61,242 nt of DNA from Janibacter limosus NBRC 16128 (GTDB lineage Bacteria > Actinomycetota > Actinomycetes > Actinomycetales > Dermatophilaceae): contig NZ_BCSS01000019.1 in the NCBI RefSeq assembly GCF_001570985.1, positions 1 to 61,242 on the forward strand. Direction: 5' to 3'. Numbering within the stretch: the stretch's first letter is position 1; every line of letters begins with the position of its first letter. The position numbers and the translations under genes are program-made. The notes beneath the pieces were generated by a model, which had not been told where the DNA came from, searched no databases, and saw nothing but the letters and a program-made list of their open reading frames with translations. Below, one piece after another: positions 18,762 through 28,062 of the stretch.

Positions 18762-19030
18762 CCCTGCGCGTCGAGGTCGGTCTCGAGGAGGGTGACGAGG
18801 CCATCGAGGACCTGCTCGGCGTTGTCGCCGTCGGCGGTGATCTCGACCTGCTCGCCGTGCTTGGCCCCGAGGGCCATGACCCCGAGGATGCTCGTCGCGT
18901 CGACGGACTCCTCGCCGGGGCGAGCGATCTCGACATCGAGGCCGGACTCGCTGGCCTGCTGGACGAAGAGAGCTGCCGGCCGGGCGTGGAGGCCGACGGA
19001 CGAGGCGATGGTGGCGGTGCGACTGGCCAT
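18758..19030 (-). CDS. ptsH: PTS phosphocarrier protein HPr
   Basis: A 90-residue carrier between enzyme I and the EIIA domains. His15 in SSVGLHARPAALFVQQA is the phosphorylation site. Ser47 in DATSILGVMALGAKHGE matches the regulatory serine position of Gram-positive HPr, although no HPr kinase gene lies in this window, and many actinobacteria lack one. ATG 19030 has AGGAG 6 bases upstream. The 70-base gap from fruA contains no clear terminator, so ptsH and ptsP are probably expressed from the fructose promoter as well as constitutively. Confidence 0.96.
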   Translation of the reverse strand: MASRTATIASSVGLHARPAALFVQQASESGLDVEIARPGEESVDATSILGVMALGAKHGEQVEITADGDNAEQVLDGLVTLLETDLDAQG

Positions 19031-19100
19031 GGGTTTCTCCTGGTGTGGTGGTGGTCGGTGGTCACCGTGGACCGCACGTGGCGGACCGGCTCCCACTCTG

Positions 19101-21212
19101 TCAGGCGGTGACCCGCTGCGGGTCCGAGTGGGCACCCGCGGTGCGGGCCGCATGGGACTTGAGGGCGACGACGATGGCCGTCATGACGAGGACTCCGACG
19201 ACGAGGGCCACGACGAACATGAGGAAGTTGCCCATGAGCGGCAGCACCCAGATGCCTCCGTGGGGTGCGCGGAGGGTGACTCCGGCAGCCAGTGCGATCC
19301 CACCGGTGAGGGCCGATCCGACGACGGAGCTGGCCATGACCCTGATCGGGTCCGCGGCGGCGAAGGGGATGGCCCCCTCGGAGATGAAGGAGGCACCGAG
19401 CAGCCAGGCGGCACGGCCGTTCTCTCGCTCGGGCTCGGTGAAGAGGCGCGGTCGGACGGTCGTCGCGAGCGCCATGGCCAGCGGGGCGACCATGCCGGCC
19501 GCCATGACGGCGGCCATGATCTGCAGCTGGATGGCGTCGGTGGCGGCACCGGCCGTCGCCAGGCCCGTCGTGGCGAAGGCGTAGGCGACCTTGTTGACCG
19601 GGCCGCCGAGGTCGAAGCCCATCATGGCGCCGAGGATGAGCCCGAGGACGAGCGAGCTGCCGCCGCCCATGCCCTCGAGGGCCGCGGTGAGGTTGTCCAT
19701 CAGCCAGGTGATCGGGCGACCCAGGACGGTGATGAAGAGGCCCGCGGTGATGAAGGTCGACAGCAGGGGGATGACGACGACGGGCATGATGCCGCGCACG
19801 CCGGCGGGCACGGTCCACCCGGAGATCCAGCGGGCGACGAAACCGGCGAGGAACCCGGTGGCGAGGCCCCCGAGGAAGCCCGCTCCCATGGTGGCCGCGA
19901 TCCAGCCGCCGACGATGCCGGGGACGAGGCCCGGGCGGTCGGCGATCGCGTAGGCGATGTACCCGGAGAGGATCGGCACGAGGAAGCCGAAGGCGGCGCT
20001 GCCCATCACGTACATGAGCGCGGCCCACGAGGTCAGGCTCAGCGGGCTGAAGCTGTTGGTGATGTTGAATTTGCCCTCGGCATCGAGCGCGTACTTGGTG
20101 ATCTCGATGGCGCCCTGCTCACCGAGGGCGACCTGGGCGAGCATGAAGGACAGGGCGATGAGGATCCCGCCCGCGGCGACGAAGGGGATCATGTAGCTGA
20201 CGCCGGTCATGAGCCACTGACGCACCTTGGTGGCCGTGGACACCTCGTCGTCCGCGTCGAGGTCGGAGGCGTCCGCGTCGGCGCCAGCGGCGTGCGCGGC
20301 GGCGCGATCGGGGTCCGCAGCCCACTCATGGGCGAGCTTGGTCGCCCGCTGGACGAGCTCGGGGGCATCGGAGACCGCCTTCTTGACCCCCACGTCGACC
20401 GTGGGCTTGCCGGCGAAGCGGCCCTTGTCCCGGATCTCGAGGTCATGGGCGAAGATCACGGCGTCGGCACGCTGGATGTCCTTGCGTGACAAGGGCTTCG
20501 AGCCCGCCGAGCCCTGCGTCTCGACCGAGATGGTGTGGCCGGCCTCCTTGGCCGCGATCTCGAGGGCCTCGGCGGCCATGTAGGTGTGGGCGATACCGGT
20601 CGGGCACGAGGTGACGGCGACGAGGTGGAGGGGCGCCGGGCCATCGGACGAAGGGGGCTGCTCCCCCTGCGCGTCGGAGCCGGGTGGCGTCGTGGTGGAG
20701 GCCGCGGTGGCGGAAGCCGCGGTGGTGGAGGTGGCTGCGGCAGGGGCTGCGGCCGCCGTCGGCTCATCGAGGGCCACCCGGGCGTTGACGATGTCGACGA
20801 CCTCGGACTCGTTCGTGGCTGCGTCGAGAGCGGCGCGGAAGGTCTTGTCCATCAACGCCTTGGCGAGCTTGGGCAGGACCTGCATGTGCGCCTCTCCCCC
20901 GCCCTCGGGCGCGGCGATGAGGAAGATCAGGGTCGCCGGACCGTCCTTGGCCCCCCAGTCGATGCCCTCGGCCGAGCGGCCGAAGACGAGCGACGGTTCG
21001 GTGATCGCGGCGCTGCGGGCGTGCGGGATGCCGATGCCGCCGGGCAGCCCGGTCGCCATCACCTCCTCGCGGGCCCGCACGTCCTCGAGGAAGGCCTCGA
21101 GGTCGGTGCTGCGACCGGTCGTCACGAGCGTCTCGGCCAGGGTCCGCGTCGCGGCGTGCCGATCCGGGGCGGTCAGGTCGAGGACGACCTGGGATTCGGT
21201 GATGAGCGCCAT
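19101..21212 (-). CDS. fruA: PTS fructose transporter EIIABC
   Basis: Imports and phosphorylates fructose to fructose-1-phosphate. 703 residues in the order EIIA-EIIB-EIIC. EIIA has His64 in GGIGIPHARSAAI. EIIB has Cys203 in LVAVTSCPTGIAHTYMAAE. EIIC (about 335-690) is the membrane channel with TGVSYMIPFVAAGGILIAL, FLGGLATGFLAGFVARWI, LGAMMGFDLGGPVNKVAYAF and SEGAIPFAAADPIRVM. A low-complexity Ala/Thr linker of about 45 residues separates A from B; its QPPSSD segment is encoded by a 15-mer identical to one in the ABC-F gene (20647-20661). ATG 21212 with AAAGGA upstream, 19 bases after fruK. Confidence 0.97.
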   Translation of the reverse strand: MALITESQVVLDLTAPDRHAATRTLAETLVTTGRSTDLEAFLEDVRAREEVMATGLPGGIGIPHARSAAITEPSLVFGRSAEGIDWGAKDGPATLIFLIAAPEGGGEAHMQVLPKLAKALMDKTFRAALDAATNESEVVDIVNARVALDEPTAAAAPAAATSTTAASATAASTTTPPGSDAQGEQPPSSDGPAPLHLVAVTSCPTGIAHTYMAAEALEIAAKEAGHTISVETQGSAGSKPLSRKDIQRADAVIFAHDLEIRDKGRFAGKPTVDVGVKKAVSDAPELVQRATKLAHEWAADPDRAAAHAAGADADASDLDADDEVSTATKVRQWLMTGVSYMIPFVAAGGILIALSFMLAQVALGEQGAIEITKYALDAEGKFNITNSFSPLSLTSWAALMYVMGSAAFGFLVPILSGYIAYAIADRPGLVPGIVGGWIAATMGAGFLGGLATGFLAGFVARWISGWTVPAGVRGIMPVVVIPLLSTFITAGLFITVLGRPITWLMDNLTAALEGMGGGSSLVLGLILGAMMGFDLGGPVNKVAYAFATTGLATAGAATDAIQLQIMAAVMAAGMVAPLAMALATTVRPRLFTEPERENGRAAWLLGASFISEGAIPFAAADPIRVMASSVVGSALTGGIALAAGVTLRAPHGGIWVLPLMGNFLMFVVALVVGVLVMTAIVVALKSHAARTAGAHSDPQRVTA
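20647..20661. repeat. Dispersed GACGAAGGGGGCTGC repeat copy in the fruA linker
   Basis: Fifteen bases identical to 36952-36966. It lies in the disordered linker of FruA and is followed by a diverged reverse arm (CTCCCCCTGCGCGTC), which looks like an eroded copy of the hairpin at 36950-36983. Confidence 0.55.
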
Positions 21213-21231
21213 CTGGATTCCTTTCAGCGGC

Positions 21232-22194
21232 TCAGTCGCGGACGGCGAGGGAGCGGTCGGGGGTCGTGGTCAGCTCGACGGCGATGCCGGCGAGGTCGTC
21301 AGGGGCGGGGACGCGGCTGCCGGGGAGGGTGACGGCCGCTGCCCCCCAGAGCACTCCGGTGCGCAGCGCATCTGCTGCGGGGCGCCCGGTCGAGAGGTCG
21401 TGGACCAGGCCGGCGAGCATGCAGTCACCGGCACCGACCGTGGAGCGTGGTCGGCCGATCGTGGCGCGGGCGTGGGTGGCGCCGGCGGCGTCGACGAGGA
21501 CGGCTCCATCGCGACCGAGGCTGACCGCGACCCTGCCGATGCCGTCCGTGACGAGGTCTGCGGCGGCATCGATGACATCGCCGAGGGTGGTCAGGGCGGC
21601 CCCCACGAGCTCTTCGAGCTCGACGCGGTTGGGCTTGATGAGGTCAGGCCCCTCAGCGACGGCGGGACGCAGGGGGTCCCCTGAGGAGTCCACCGCCACG
21701 AGGGCTCCGGCCTCGCGAGCCGATCGCACGAGGCGCGCGTGGAGGTCCTCGGGCGCACCGGGCGGCAGGGAACCACAGGTGACGACCCAGACCTGCCGTG
21801 GGTCGGGCGCGGAGCGCACGGACGTGGCGACGGCATCGAGGAGGGCGCGGACCTCCCCTTCGTCCAGGGTCGGACCGGGCTCGTTGAGCTTGGTCGTCGT
21901 GCCATCGGGCTCGACGGCGGTGATGTTCAGCCGGACCGAGCCGCGGATGGGCACGCCGCGGCGGACGACACCGGCACTGTCGAGCAGGTCAGCCATGAGG
22001 TGACCCTCGGGTCCGCCCTCGGGCAGGACGGCGATCGTCGAGGCACCCTGGGCGGTCAGGGCCCGCGAGACATTGACGCCCTTGCCGCCCGGGTCGATCC
22101 GGCTGGACGTCGCCCGGTTGACCGCGCCACGGTACAGCTCGTCGAAGGTGACGGTGCGGTCGACGCTGGGGTTGGGAGTCAGCGTGATGATCAT
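21232..22194 (-). CDS. fruK: 1-phosphofructokinase (PfkB family)
   Basis: Phosphorylates fructose-1-phosphate, the FruA product, to fructose-1,6-bisphosphate. The 320 residues start MIITLTPNPSVDRTVTFDEL, have RIDPGGKGVNVSRALTAQG (PfkB signature 1) and TVGAGDCMLAGLVHDLS (signature 2 with the catalytic Asp). GSLPPGAPEDLHARLV and LIKPNRVELEELVG also match the FruK/LacC branch. The ATG at 22194 overlaps the DeoR stop (ATGA). Position between the repressor and fruA fixes the substrate as fructose-1-phosphate with good confidence. Confidence 0.95.
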   Translation of the reverse strand: MIITLTPNPSVDRTVTFDELYRGAVNRATSSRIDPGGKGVNVSRALTAQGASTIAVLPEGGPEGHLMADLLDSAGVVRRGVPIRGSVRLNITAVEPDGTTTKLNEPGPTLDEGEVRALLDAVATSVRSAPDPRQVWVVTCGSLPPGAPEDLHARLVRSAREAGALVAVDSSGDPLRPAVAEGPDLIKPNRVELEELVGAALTTLGDVIDAAADLVTDGIGRVAVSLGRDGAVLVDAAGATHARATIGRPRSTVGAGDCMLAGLVHDLSTGRPAADALRTGVLWGAAAVTLPGSRVPAPDDLAGIAVELTTTPDRSLAVRD

Positions 22195-22952
22195 GCGCGC
22201 ACCACCGCCATGCCCTCGGCTCCCAGCTCCGTCACGATGTCCGCATCGAGGGAATCGTCGGTGATGAGCAGGTCGATCGATGCGGTGTCCGCGAAGCGGT
22301 GGAAATGATCGTCCCCGGACTTGGTGGCATCGGCCAGGACCACGGCGCGGCGGGCCGCGCCGACCATGGCGCGCTTGCCGACTGCCTCCGCCTGATCGGG
22401 TGTGGTCATCCCGCGCGTCGGGGAGAAGCCGTTGGTACCGATGAGCGCGACGTCGACACAGACCTCGGCGAGGGCCGAGGTGAGCCAGTCCCCGACGCAC
22501 GCACCGGTGCGGCCACGCACCCGGCCGCCGAGGACGTAGAGGTCGGTGTGGGTGTGGCCCTGGAGGATGGCCGCGGTGTCGATCGAGTTGGTGACGACCG
22601 TCAGTCCCTCCCGGTCCGGGATGAGCTCGGCCAACGCCCGGGTCGTGGAGCCCCCATCGAGGAGGATCGTGCCCTCGACCGGCACCTCGTCGAGGGCGCG
22701 GGCCGCGATGCGGCGCTTGGCCTGCGAGTTCTGGGTCGTGCGCGTGGCCAATGGCGGTTCGACCTCGAGTCGCTCGACCGGGAGCGCTCCCCCGTGGACC
22801 CGACGGACGGCTCCGCGGCGCTCGAGGACGGTGAGGTCACGACGGACCGTCTCGGTCGTCACCCCGAGGTCCTCGGCCATGGTCACGACCTCGACCCGCC
22901 CCTGGGCGCGCGCCGTCTCGAGGATGCGCTGCTGCCGCTCGGGTGCGTACAT
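22191..22952 (-). CDS. fruR: DeoR-family repressor of the fructose operon
   Basis: 253 residues starting MYAPERQQRILETARAQGRV. The DeoR winged helix-turn-helix is VVTMAEDLGVTTETVRRDL, then RGAVRRVHGGALPVE. The C-terminal sugar-phosphate-binding domain shows ILLDGGSTTRALAELIP, LTVVTNSIDTAAIL and ALIGTNGFSPTRGMTTPD. Family members usually bind fructose-1-phosphate or fructose-1,6-bisphosphate as inducer. It is the first gene of deoR-fruK-fruA(-ptsH-ptsP) and likely autoregulated from the AT-rich promoter region upstream. The ATG at 22952 is preferred over more distal in-frame starts because the HTH begins immediately and AGGGAG precedes it. Confidence 0.9.
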   Translation of the reverse strand: MYAPERQQRILETARAQGRVEVVTMAEDLGVTTETVRRDLTVLERRGAVRRVHGGALPVERLEVEPPLATRTTQNSQAKRRIAARALDEVPVEGTILLDGGSTTRALAELIPDREGLTVVTNSIDTAAILQGHTHTDLYVLGGRVRGRTGACVGDWLTSALAEVCVDVALIGTNGFSPTRGMTTPDQAEAVGKRAMVGAARRAVVLADATKSGDDHFHRFADTASIDLLITDDSLDADIVTELGAEGMAVVRA

Positions 22953-23014
22953 CGCGGTGGACTCCCTCGTCCTCTGGGGCGCCCATGGCGCCACTGCTGG
23001 TGGTGATGCGCACC

Positions 23015-23043
23015 ACGATAGGACTCAAACCCACAGAAGTAAA
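23015..23043 (-). promoter_or_regulatory. Promoter of the deoR-fruK-fruA operon
   Basis: Reading the minus strand, TTTACT (23038-23043), a 17-base spacer and TATCGT (23015-23020) form a plausible -35/-10 pair about 60 bases before the deoR start. Immediately upstream (23044-23082) is the most AT-rich patch of the region, with runs of A and T that could hold repressor or activator sites. Confidence 0.5.
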
Positions 23044-23107
23044 GGAATCCAAACCTGTTTTTATGTTGTTATTTGATGGCCGCTCTCCGGCGACCCGAGG
23101 GCTGGGG

Positions 23108-23566
23108 TCAGCCGAGGGGGAAGAGCGGGTCGCCTGCGGCCACCTGATCGGCCATCCCGTCAAGGTCGAGCGAGTCCGCGGGCACGTCGAGGACCACCAC
23201 GGGCACCTGACGTGAGATCGCTTGTCCCGCAGCCTCGCTCGGCAGGGATCCGGGGTCCCAGGTGATCATGGGGTCGCCGGCCACGACGGTGGATCCCTGT
23301 GCTGCGTGGACCTCGAACCCGACACCTTCGAGTCGCACCGTGTTGATCCCGAGGTGGACCAGCACGCCAGCTCCCTCCCCCACCACCACGAAGGCATGGG
23401 GGTGGATCTTCATGACCGTCCCCGCGATGGGGGCGACGACGGTCTGGCTGCCGTCCGGCGGGTCGATGACCAGCCCCGGACCGACGAGCTGCCCGGCGAA
23501 GACCTCGTCGATGCACTCGGTGATGGGCCGGACCCTCCCCGCGCAGGGAGCGAGGACCTCACTCAC
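23108..23566 (-). CDS. crr: PTS EIIA, glucose/N-acetylglucosamine (Crr-type)
   Basis: A free-standing 152-residue EIIA of the glucose superfamily, accepting phosphate from HPr. LAPCAGRVRPITECIDEVFAG opens the fold, HPHAFVVVGEGAGVLV holds the auxiliary His57, and HLGINTVRLEG the phosphorylated His71. It starts at GTG 23566, overlapping the EIIB stop (GTGA). With the separate EIIB upstream and the EIIC across the divergent promoter it completes an N-acetylglucosamine permease from three polypeptides. In other bacteria EIIA-Glc also regulates metabolism, but nothing here shows that. Confidence 0.92.
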   Translation of the reverse strand: MSEVLAPCAGRVRPITECIDEVFAGQLVGPGLVIDPPDGSQTVVAPIAGTVMKIHPHAFVVVGEGAGVLVHLGINTVRLEGVGFEVHAAQGSTVVAGDPMITWDPGSLPSEAAGQAISRQVPVVVLDVPADSLDLDGMADQVAAGDPLFPLG

Positions 23567-23796
23567 ATCAGGTCCTCGATGTCGTCCGCGAGGTTGTCCG
23601 CCTCGGGGCCGACGACGACCTGGATGACCGTGCCCTGGGCCATGACGCCGTGGGCGCCGGCCGCCTTGAGCGCGGCCTGGTCGACCAAGGACCCGTCCTT
23701 GACCTCGGTGCGCAGCCGGGTGATGCACGGCTCGATCTCGACGATGTTGTCCGCGCCGCCGAGGCCAGCGAGGATCTGCTCTGCCTTGGTTGCCAT
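23563..23796 (-). CDS. PTS EIIB, glucose/N-acetylglucosamine type
   Basis: A 77-residue stand-alone EIIB. Cys24 in IVEIEPCITRLRTEVKD is the phosphorylated cysteine, and GVMAQGTVIQVVVGPEADNL is the typical second half of the glucose-family EIIB fold. Most relatives are fused to EIIC; actinobacteria such as Streptomyces often keep a separate NagF-like EIIB. ATG 23796 is preceded by GAGGG. Its start lies 28 bases after the SIS-domain gene and its stop overlaps crr, so SIS-EIIB-EIIA form one minus-strand unit divergent from gntR-EIIC-nagA. Confidence 0.92.
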   Translation of the reverse strand: MATKAEQILAGLGGADNIVEIEPCITRLRTEVKDGSLVDQAALKAAGAHGVMAQGTVIQVVVGPEADNLADDIEDLM

Positions 23797-23824
23797 GGTG
23801 ATTCCCTCTTTCAGTGGTGGTGGA

Positions 23825-24856
23825 TCAGTGTGAGTCGGTGCGGGTGACCTTGGCCAGACCCCGAGGGTTGTCGGGGTCGTGGCCGCGCGCCCGGGCGAGC
23901 CGCTCGACGAGCAGCTGGGCGGGCACGGCGAGTCCGAGGGGTGCGACCGACTCGGGCAGGTCCGGACCCGGGACGTGCACATCGCAGGCCCGGGCGAAGG
24001 GGGCGTCCCCGCCGATGCCGACGACCTGCGCCCCCCGGCGGCGCAGGTCATCGGCAAGGTCGGTCATGGGCTCGAGCATCGGCCCGTCGGAGGCCGCCAC
24101 GAGCACCGCGACGACGGAGGGCTCGATGACCGAGATCGGTCCGTGGCGCAGGTCCGCGTACGAGTACCCGCGCACCGGGGTCAGCGATGTCTCCTCGATC
24201 TTCAGCGCGGTCTCCAGCGCCGTCCCCAGACACAGGCCGCGACCCGTGACGACGACGTGCGCGGCATCGCGCAGCAGGGCCACTGCGGGCTCGACGAGGT
24301 CCGCGGACCGCACCGCCGAGGCGACCTCGTCGGCGACTCGGTCCAGGTCCGACTCGAGGTCGGCGCCGAGGGCATCGGCGAGCACGGCCATCGCGACCAG
24401 CTGCGTGAGATAGGTCTTGGTGGCCGGCACGGCCAGCTCCGGTCCCGCCCGGGTGACGAGGGCGACGTCCGCCCCCTTCGCCAGCGGGGAGTCGGCGACA
24501 TTGGTGACGGACACGATCGCGGCACCGTGCGAGCGCGCCCAGTCGACGCACTCGACGATCTCCGTGGTCGCGCCGGACTGCGACACCGCCACGAGCAGCG
24601 TGTCGGTGAGGTCGAGATCCGTGCGGTAGTGGGTGGCGATGCTCGGGGCAGCGGGCCCGGCGCTCACTCCCGCACAGGCCTCCAGGAGGTAGCGCCCATA
24701 GGTCGCGGCGTTGTCGCTGGAGCCGCGCGCGACGAAGAGGACACGGCGGCGATCGGCGAAGGCCTCGCGGAGGTCGTCGCGCAGGGGCAGCAGTGCGGCG
24801 AGGGTGCGCCGGACCGCGTCCGGCTGCTCGGCGATCTCGTCGGCCATCACGGTCAC
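23825..24856 (-). CDS. SIS-domain sugar-phosphate isomerase, probable GlcN-6-P deaminase
   Basis: 343 residues with two SIS domains, as in the isomerase half of GlmS: VLFVARGSSDNAATYGRYLL, TLLVAVSQSGATTEIVECVD and, in the second half, VVVTGRGLCLGTALETALK, then IEETSLTPVRGYSYADLRHGP with the catalytic Glu/His region. No glutaminase domain is present. GlmS-like proteins of this layout (NagB-II type) convert glucosamine-6-phosphate to fructose-6-phosphate and ammonia. Neighbouring nagA and the GlcNAc PTS fit that role, and no canonical nagB is seen here. The start is uncertain: GTG 24856 lies 11 bases after GGGAGG; GTG 24868 and ATG 24847 are alternatives. Confidence 0.82.
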   Translation of the reverse strand: MTVMADEIAEQPDAVRRTLAALLPLRDDLREAFADRRRVLFVARGSSDNAATYGRYLLEACAGVSAGPAAPSIATHYRTDLDLTDTLLVAVSQSGATTEIVECVDWARSHGAAIVSVTNVADSPLAKGADVALVTRAGPELAVPATKTYLTQLVAMAVLADALGADLESDLDRVADEVASAVRSADLVEPAVALLRDAAHVVVTGRGLCLGTALETALKIEETSLTPVRGYSYADLRHGPISVIEPSVVAVLVAASDGPMLEPMTDLADDLRRRGAQVVGIGGDAPFARACDVHVPGPDLPESVAPLGLAVPAQLLVERLARARGHDPDNPRGLAKVTRTDSH

Positions 24857-24861
24857 GATGC

Positions 24862-24890
24862 TTGACACCTCCCACCTCGACGTGGATCCT
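24862..24890 (+). promoter_or_regulatory. Promoter of gntR-EIIC-nagA
   Basis: A perfect TTGACA (24862-24867), a 17-base spacer and GATCCT (24885-24890) point to a start near 24897, inside the palindrome at 24893-24906. The -35 lies within the 5-prime end of the divergent SIS gene or its leader. Confidence 0.55.
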
Positions 24891-24892
24891 CA

Positions 24893-24906
24893 CTGGTACG
24901 TACCAG
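24893..24906. promoter_or_regulatory. Operator for the GntR/HutC (DasR/NagR-like) regulator
   Basis: CTGGTACGTACCAG is a perfect 14-base palindrome in the 79-base space between the divergent SIS and gntR genes. TGGT/ACCA ends are the conserved parts of DasR dre and NagR sites. A further half-site (ACCGTACCA) follows directly. Its position over the predicted gntR transcription start fits repression of both arms. Confidence 0.7.
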
Positions 24907-24935
24907 ACCGTACCAATGAAGGTGAGGATCCGGAA

Positions 24936-25681
24936 GTGCCCCGAGCACCCCTGGCAGGGCCGCGCCCCAAGCACGTCCAGCTGCGTGATGCCCTCACCCA
25001 GCTCGCGACCCGGCTCGGCCCCGACGCCGCCATCCCCTCCGAGCGCGAGCTCATGGTCAGCTTCGACGTCTCACGCTCCACGGTGCGCAAGGCCATCGAG
25101 GCCCTCATCAGCGACGGGCTGCTCCAGCGGGTGCACGGCAAGGGAACCTTCGTCGCCCGGCCCCGGCTCGAGAGTCGGCTGCACCTCGCGAGCTTCAGCC
25201 AGGACATGCGTCGACGCGGCCTGGAGCCCTCGACCCGGCTCCTGGGCATCGAGCTCGCCGCTCCCCCGCAGGAGGTCATGGACTGGCTCGGCGGCCCGCA
25301 GGCCTGGCGGGTGGACCGCCTCCGACTCGCGGACGGCCAACCGATCGCCCTCGAGGAGAGCTGGTACTCGGCGGCGCTGCTGCCCGACCTGGACTCCCAC
25401 GACCTCGGCGACTCCCTCTACGCGTTGCTCGCCGACGAGTACGGCGTCGTCATCGACGCCGCCGAGCAGACCCTCTGGGGCGAGAGCGCCCTGGGCCGGG
25501 TGGCCCGGGTGCTCAGCAGCCCGGAGCACACTCCCCTGCTCGTCTTCCGCCGCCTGTCCACCAGCCTCGGCCGACCGGTCGAGCACGTGATCTCCCGCTA
25601 CCGCGGGGACCGATACCAGCTGCACATGTCGTTGAGCCGGGACGACGACCCAACCCCGGCACCACCCGAAGGGAATCGCTC

Positions 25682-25685
<4 letters not shown>
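24936..25685 (+). CDS. GntR/HutC-family regulator of amino-sugar use (DasR/NagR-like)
   Basis: 249 residues. The GntR winged helix is PSERELMVSFDVSRSTVRKA, then LISDGLLQRVHGKGTFVARP. The UTRA effector domain follows from LESRLHLASFSQDMRRRGLE through RLRLADGQPIALEESWY to HVISRYRGDRYQLHMSL. Relatives (DasR of Streptomyces, NagR/YvoA of Bacillus) release DNA on binding glucosamine-6-phosphate. The GTG at 24936 is chosen because it leaves the operator upstream and starts just before the conserved PRPKHVQLRDAL. The stop overlaps the EIIC start as GTGA, so it leads gntR-EIIC-nagA and probably represses itself and the divergent SIS-EIIB-EIIA unit. Confidence 0.92.
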
Positions 25686-26946
<1,261 letters not shown>

Positions 26947-26950
<4 letters not shown>

Positions 26951-28059
26951 TCCTCACCGCCGATCGCATCGTCACCCCGGGGCGCACGCTCGCCCCGGGG
27001 TGGGTGCGCGTGGAGTCCGACCGCATCGACGAGGTGGGCGAAGGGAGTCCCCACTCCCCTGCCGATGGTCACCTGACCGGCACCCTCGTGCCGGGGTTCG
27101 TCGACGTGCACTGCCATGGCGGCGGGGGCGCGTCCTTCACCGTCGGCGACGCCGACGAGACGACGCAGGTGGCCGCCGCCCACCTGCGCCACGGCACGAC
27201 GAGCCTGGTGGCCAGCCTCGTCACCGACGAGGTCTCGCAGCTCGAGCGCCACGTCCGCGTCCTGGGCGAGCTGGTCACCGACGGCGTCCTCGCCGGGGTC
27301 CACCTCGAGGGGCCCTGGCTGTCGCGGGACTTCTGCGGTGCCCACGAGCCGAGCCTGCTGCGCCCCCCTTCGCCCGAGGACGTCGCCCGGCTGCTCGCTG
27401 CCGGAGGCGATGCCCTGCGGATGGTGACGATCGCACCCGAGCTCGACGGCGCGATGGACGCGATCCGTCGGATCGCCGGGAGCGGGATCGTCGTCGGAGT
27501 CGGACACAGCGACGCGACCTGGGAGCAGGCGTACGAGGCGATCGACGCCGGGGCCACCGTCGCCACCCACCTCTTCAACCAGATCCGCGGGCTGCATCAC
27601 CGCCGGCCCGGTCCGATCGCCGCCCTGCTCGAGGACGAGCGCGTGTGGGTCGAGCTGATCTCCGACGGGGTGCACGTGCATCCGGCCATGCTCCGACTGG
27701 CCCGCACGTCGGCGCCGGAGCGGATCATGCTCGTCACGGATGCGATGGGTGCTGCCGCTGCCGACGACGGCGACTACCACCTGGGGCCGATCCACGTGCA
27801 GGTTCGCGATGGCGTCGCCCGCACACCGAGCGGCGCCATCGCGGGGTCCACCCTGACGATGGCGGGTGCAGTCCGGCACTCGGTGGCGAGCGGCTTCACG
27901 CTCGAGCAGGCGGTGGACGCAGCCACCCGGGCCCCGGCCGCTGCCCTCGGGCTGACCGAGGTCGGACGGATCGAGGCCGGCACCCGCGCTGACCTCGTCG
28001 TCCTCGACGGCGACCTCGCGGTCACGGCGGTCATGTGTCGGGGCGTCTGGGAGGGTTGA
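26947..28059 (+). CDS. nagA: N-acetylglucosamine-6-phosphate deacetylase
   Basis: Removes acetate from GlcNAc-6-P made by the PTS, giving glucosamine-6-P. 370 residues of the amidohydrolase fold: VPGFVDVHCHGGGG (His55, His57), GVHLEGPWLS with the metal Glu121, VGVGHSDA (His187), ATHLFNQIRGLHHR (His208), ISDGVHVHP, and the catalytic Asp265 in LVTDAMGAAA, then GAIAGSTLTM. All metal and catalytic residues are present; the HxH pair is retained, unlike in the E. coli enzyme. GTG 26947 overlaps the EIIC stop. Its product is the presumed substrate of the SIS protein and the likely effector of the GntR regulator. Confidence 0.95.
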
Positions 28060-28062
28060 GAG

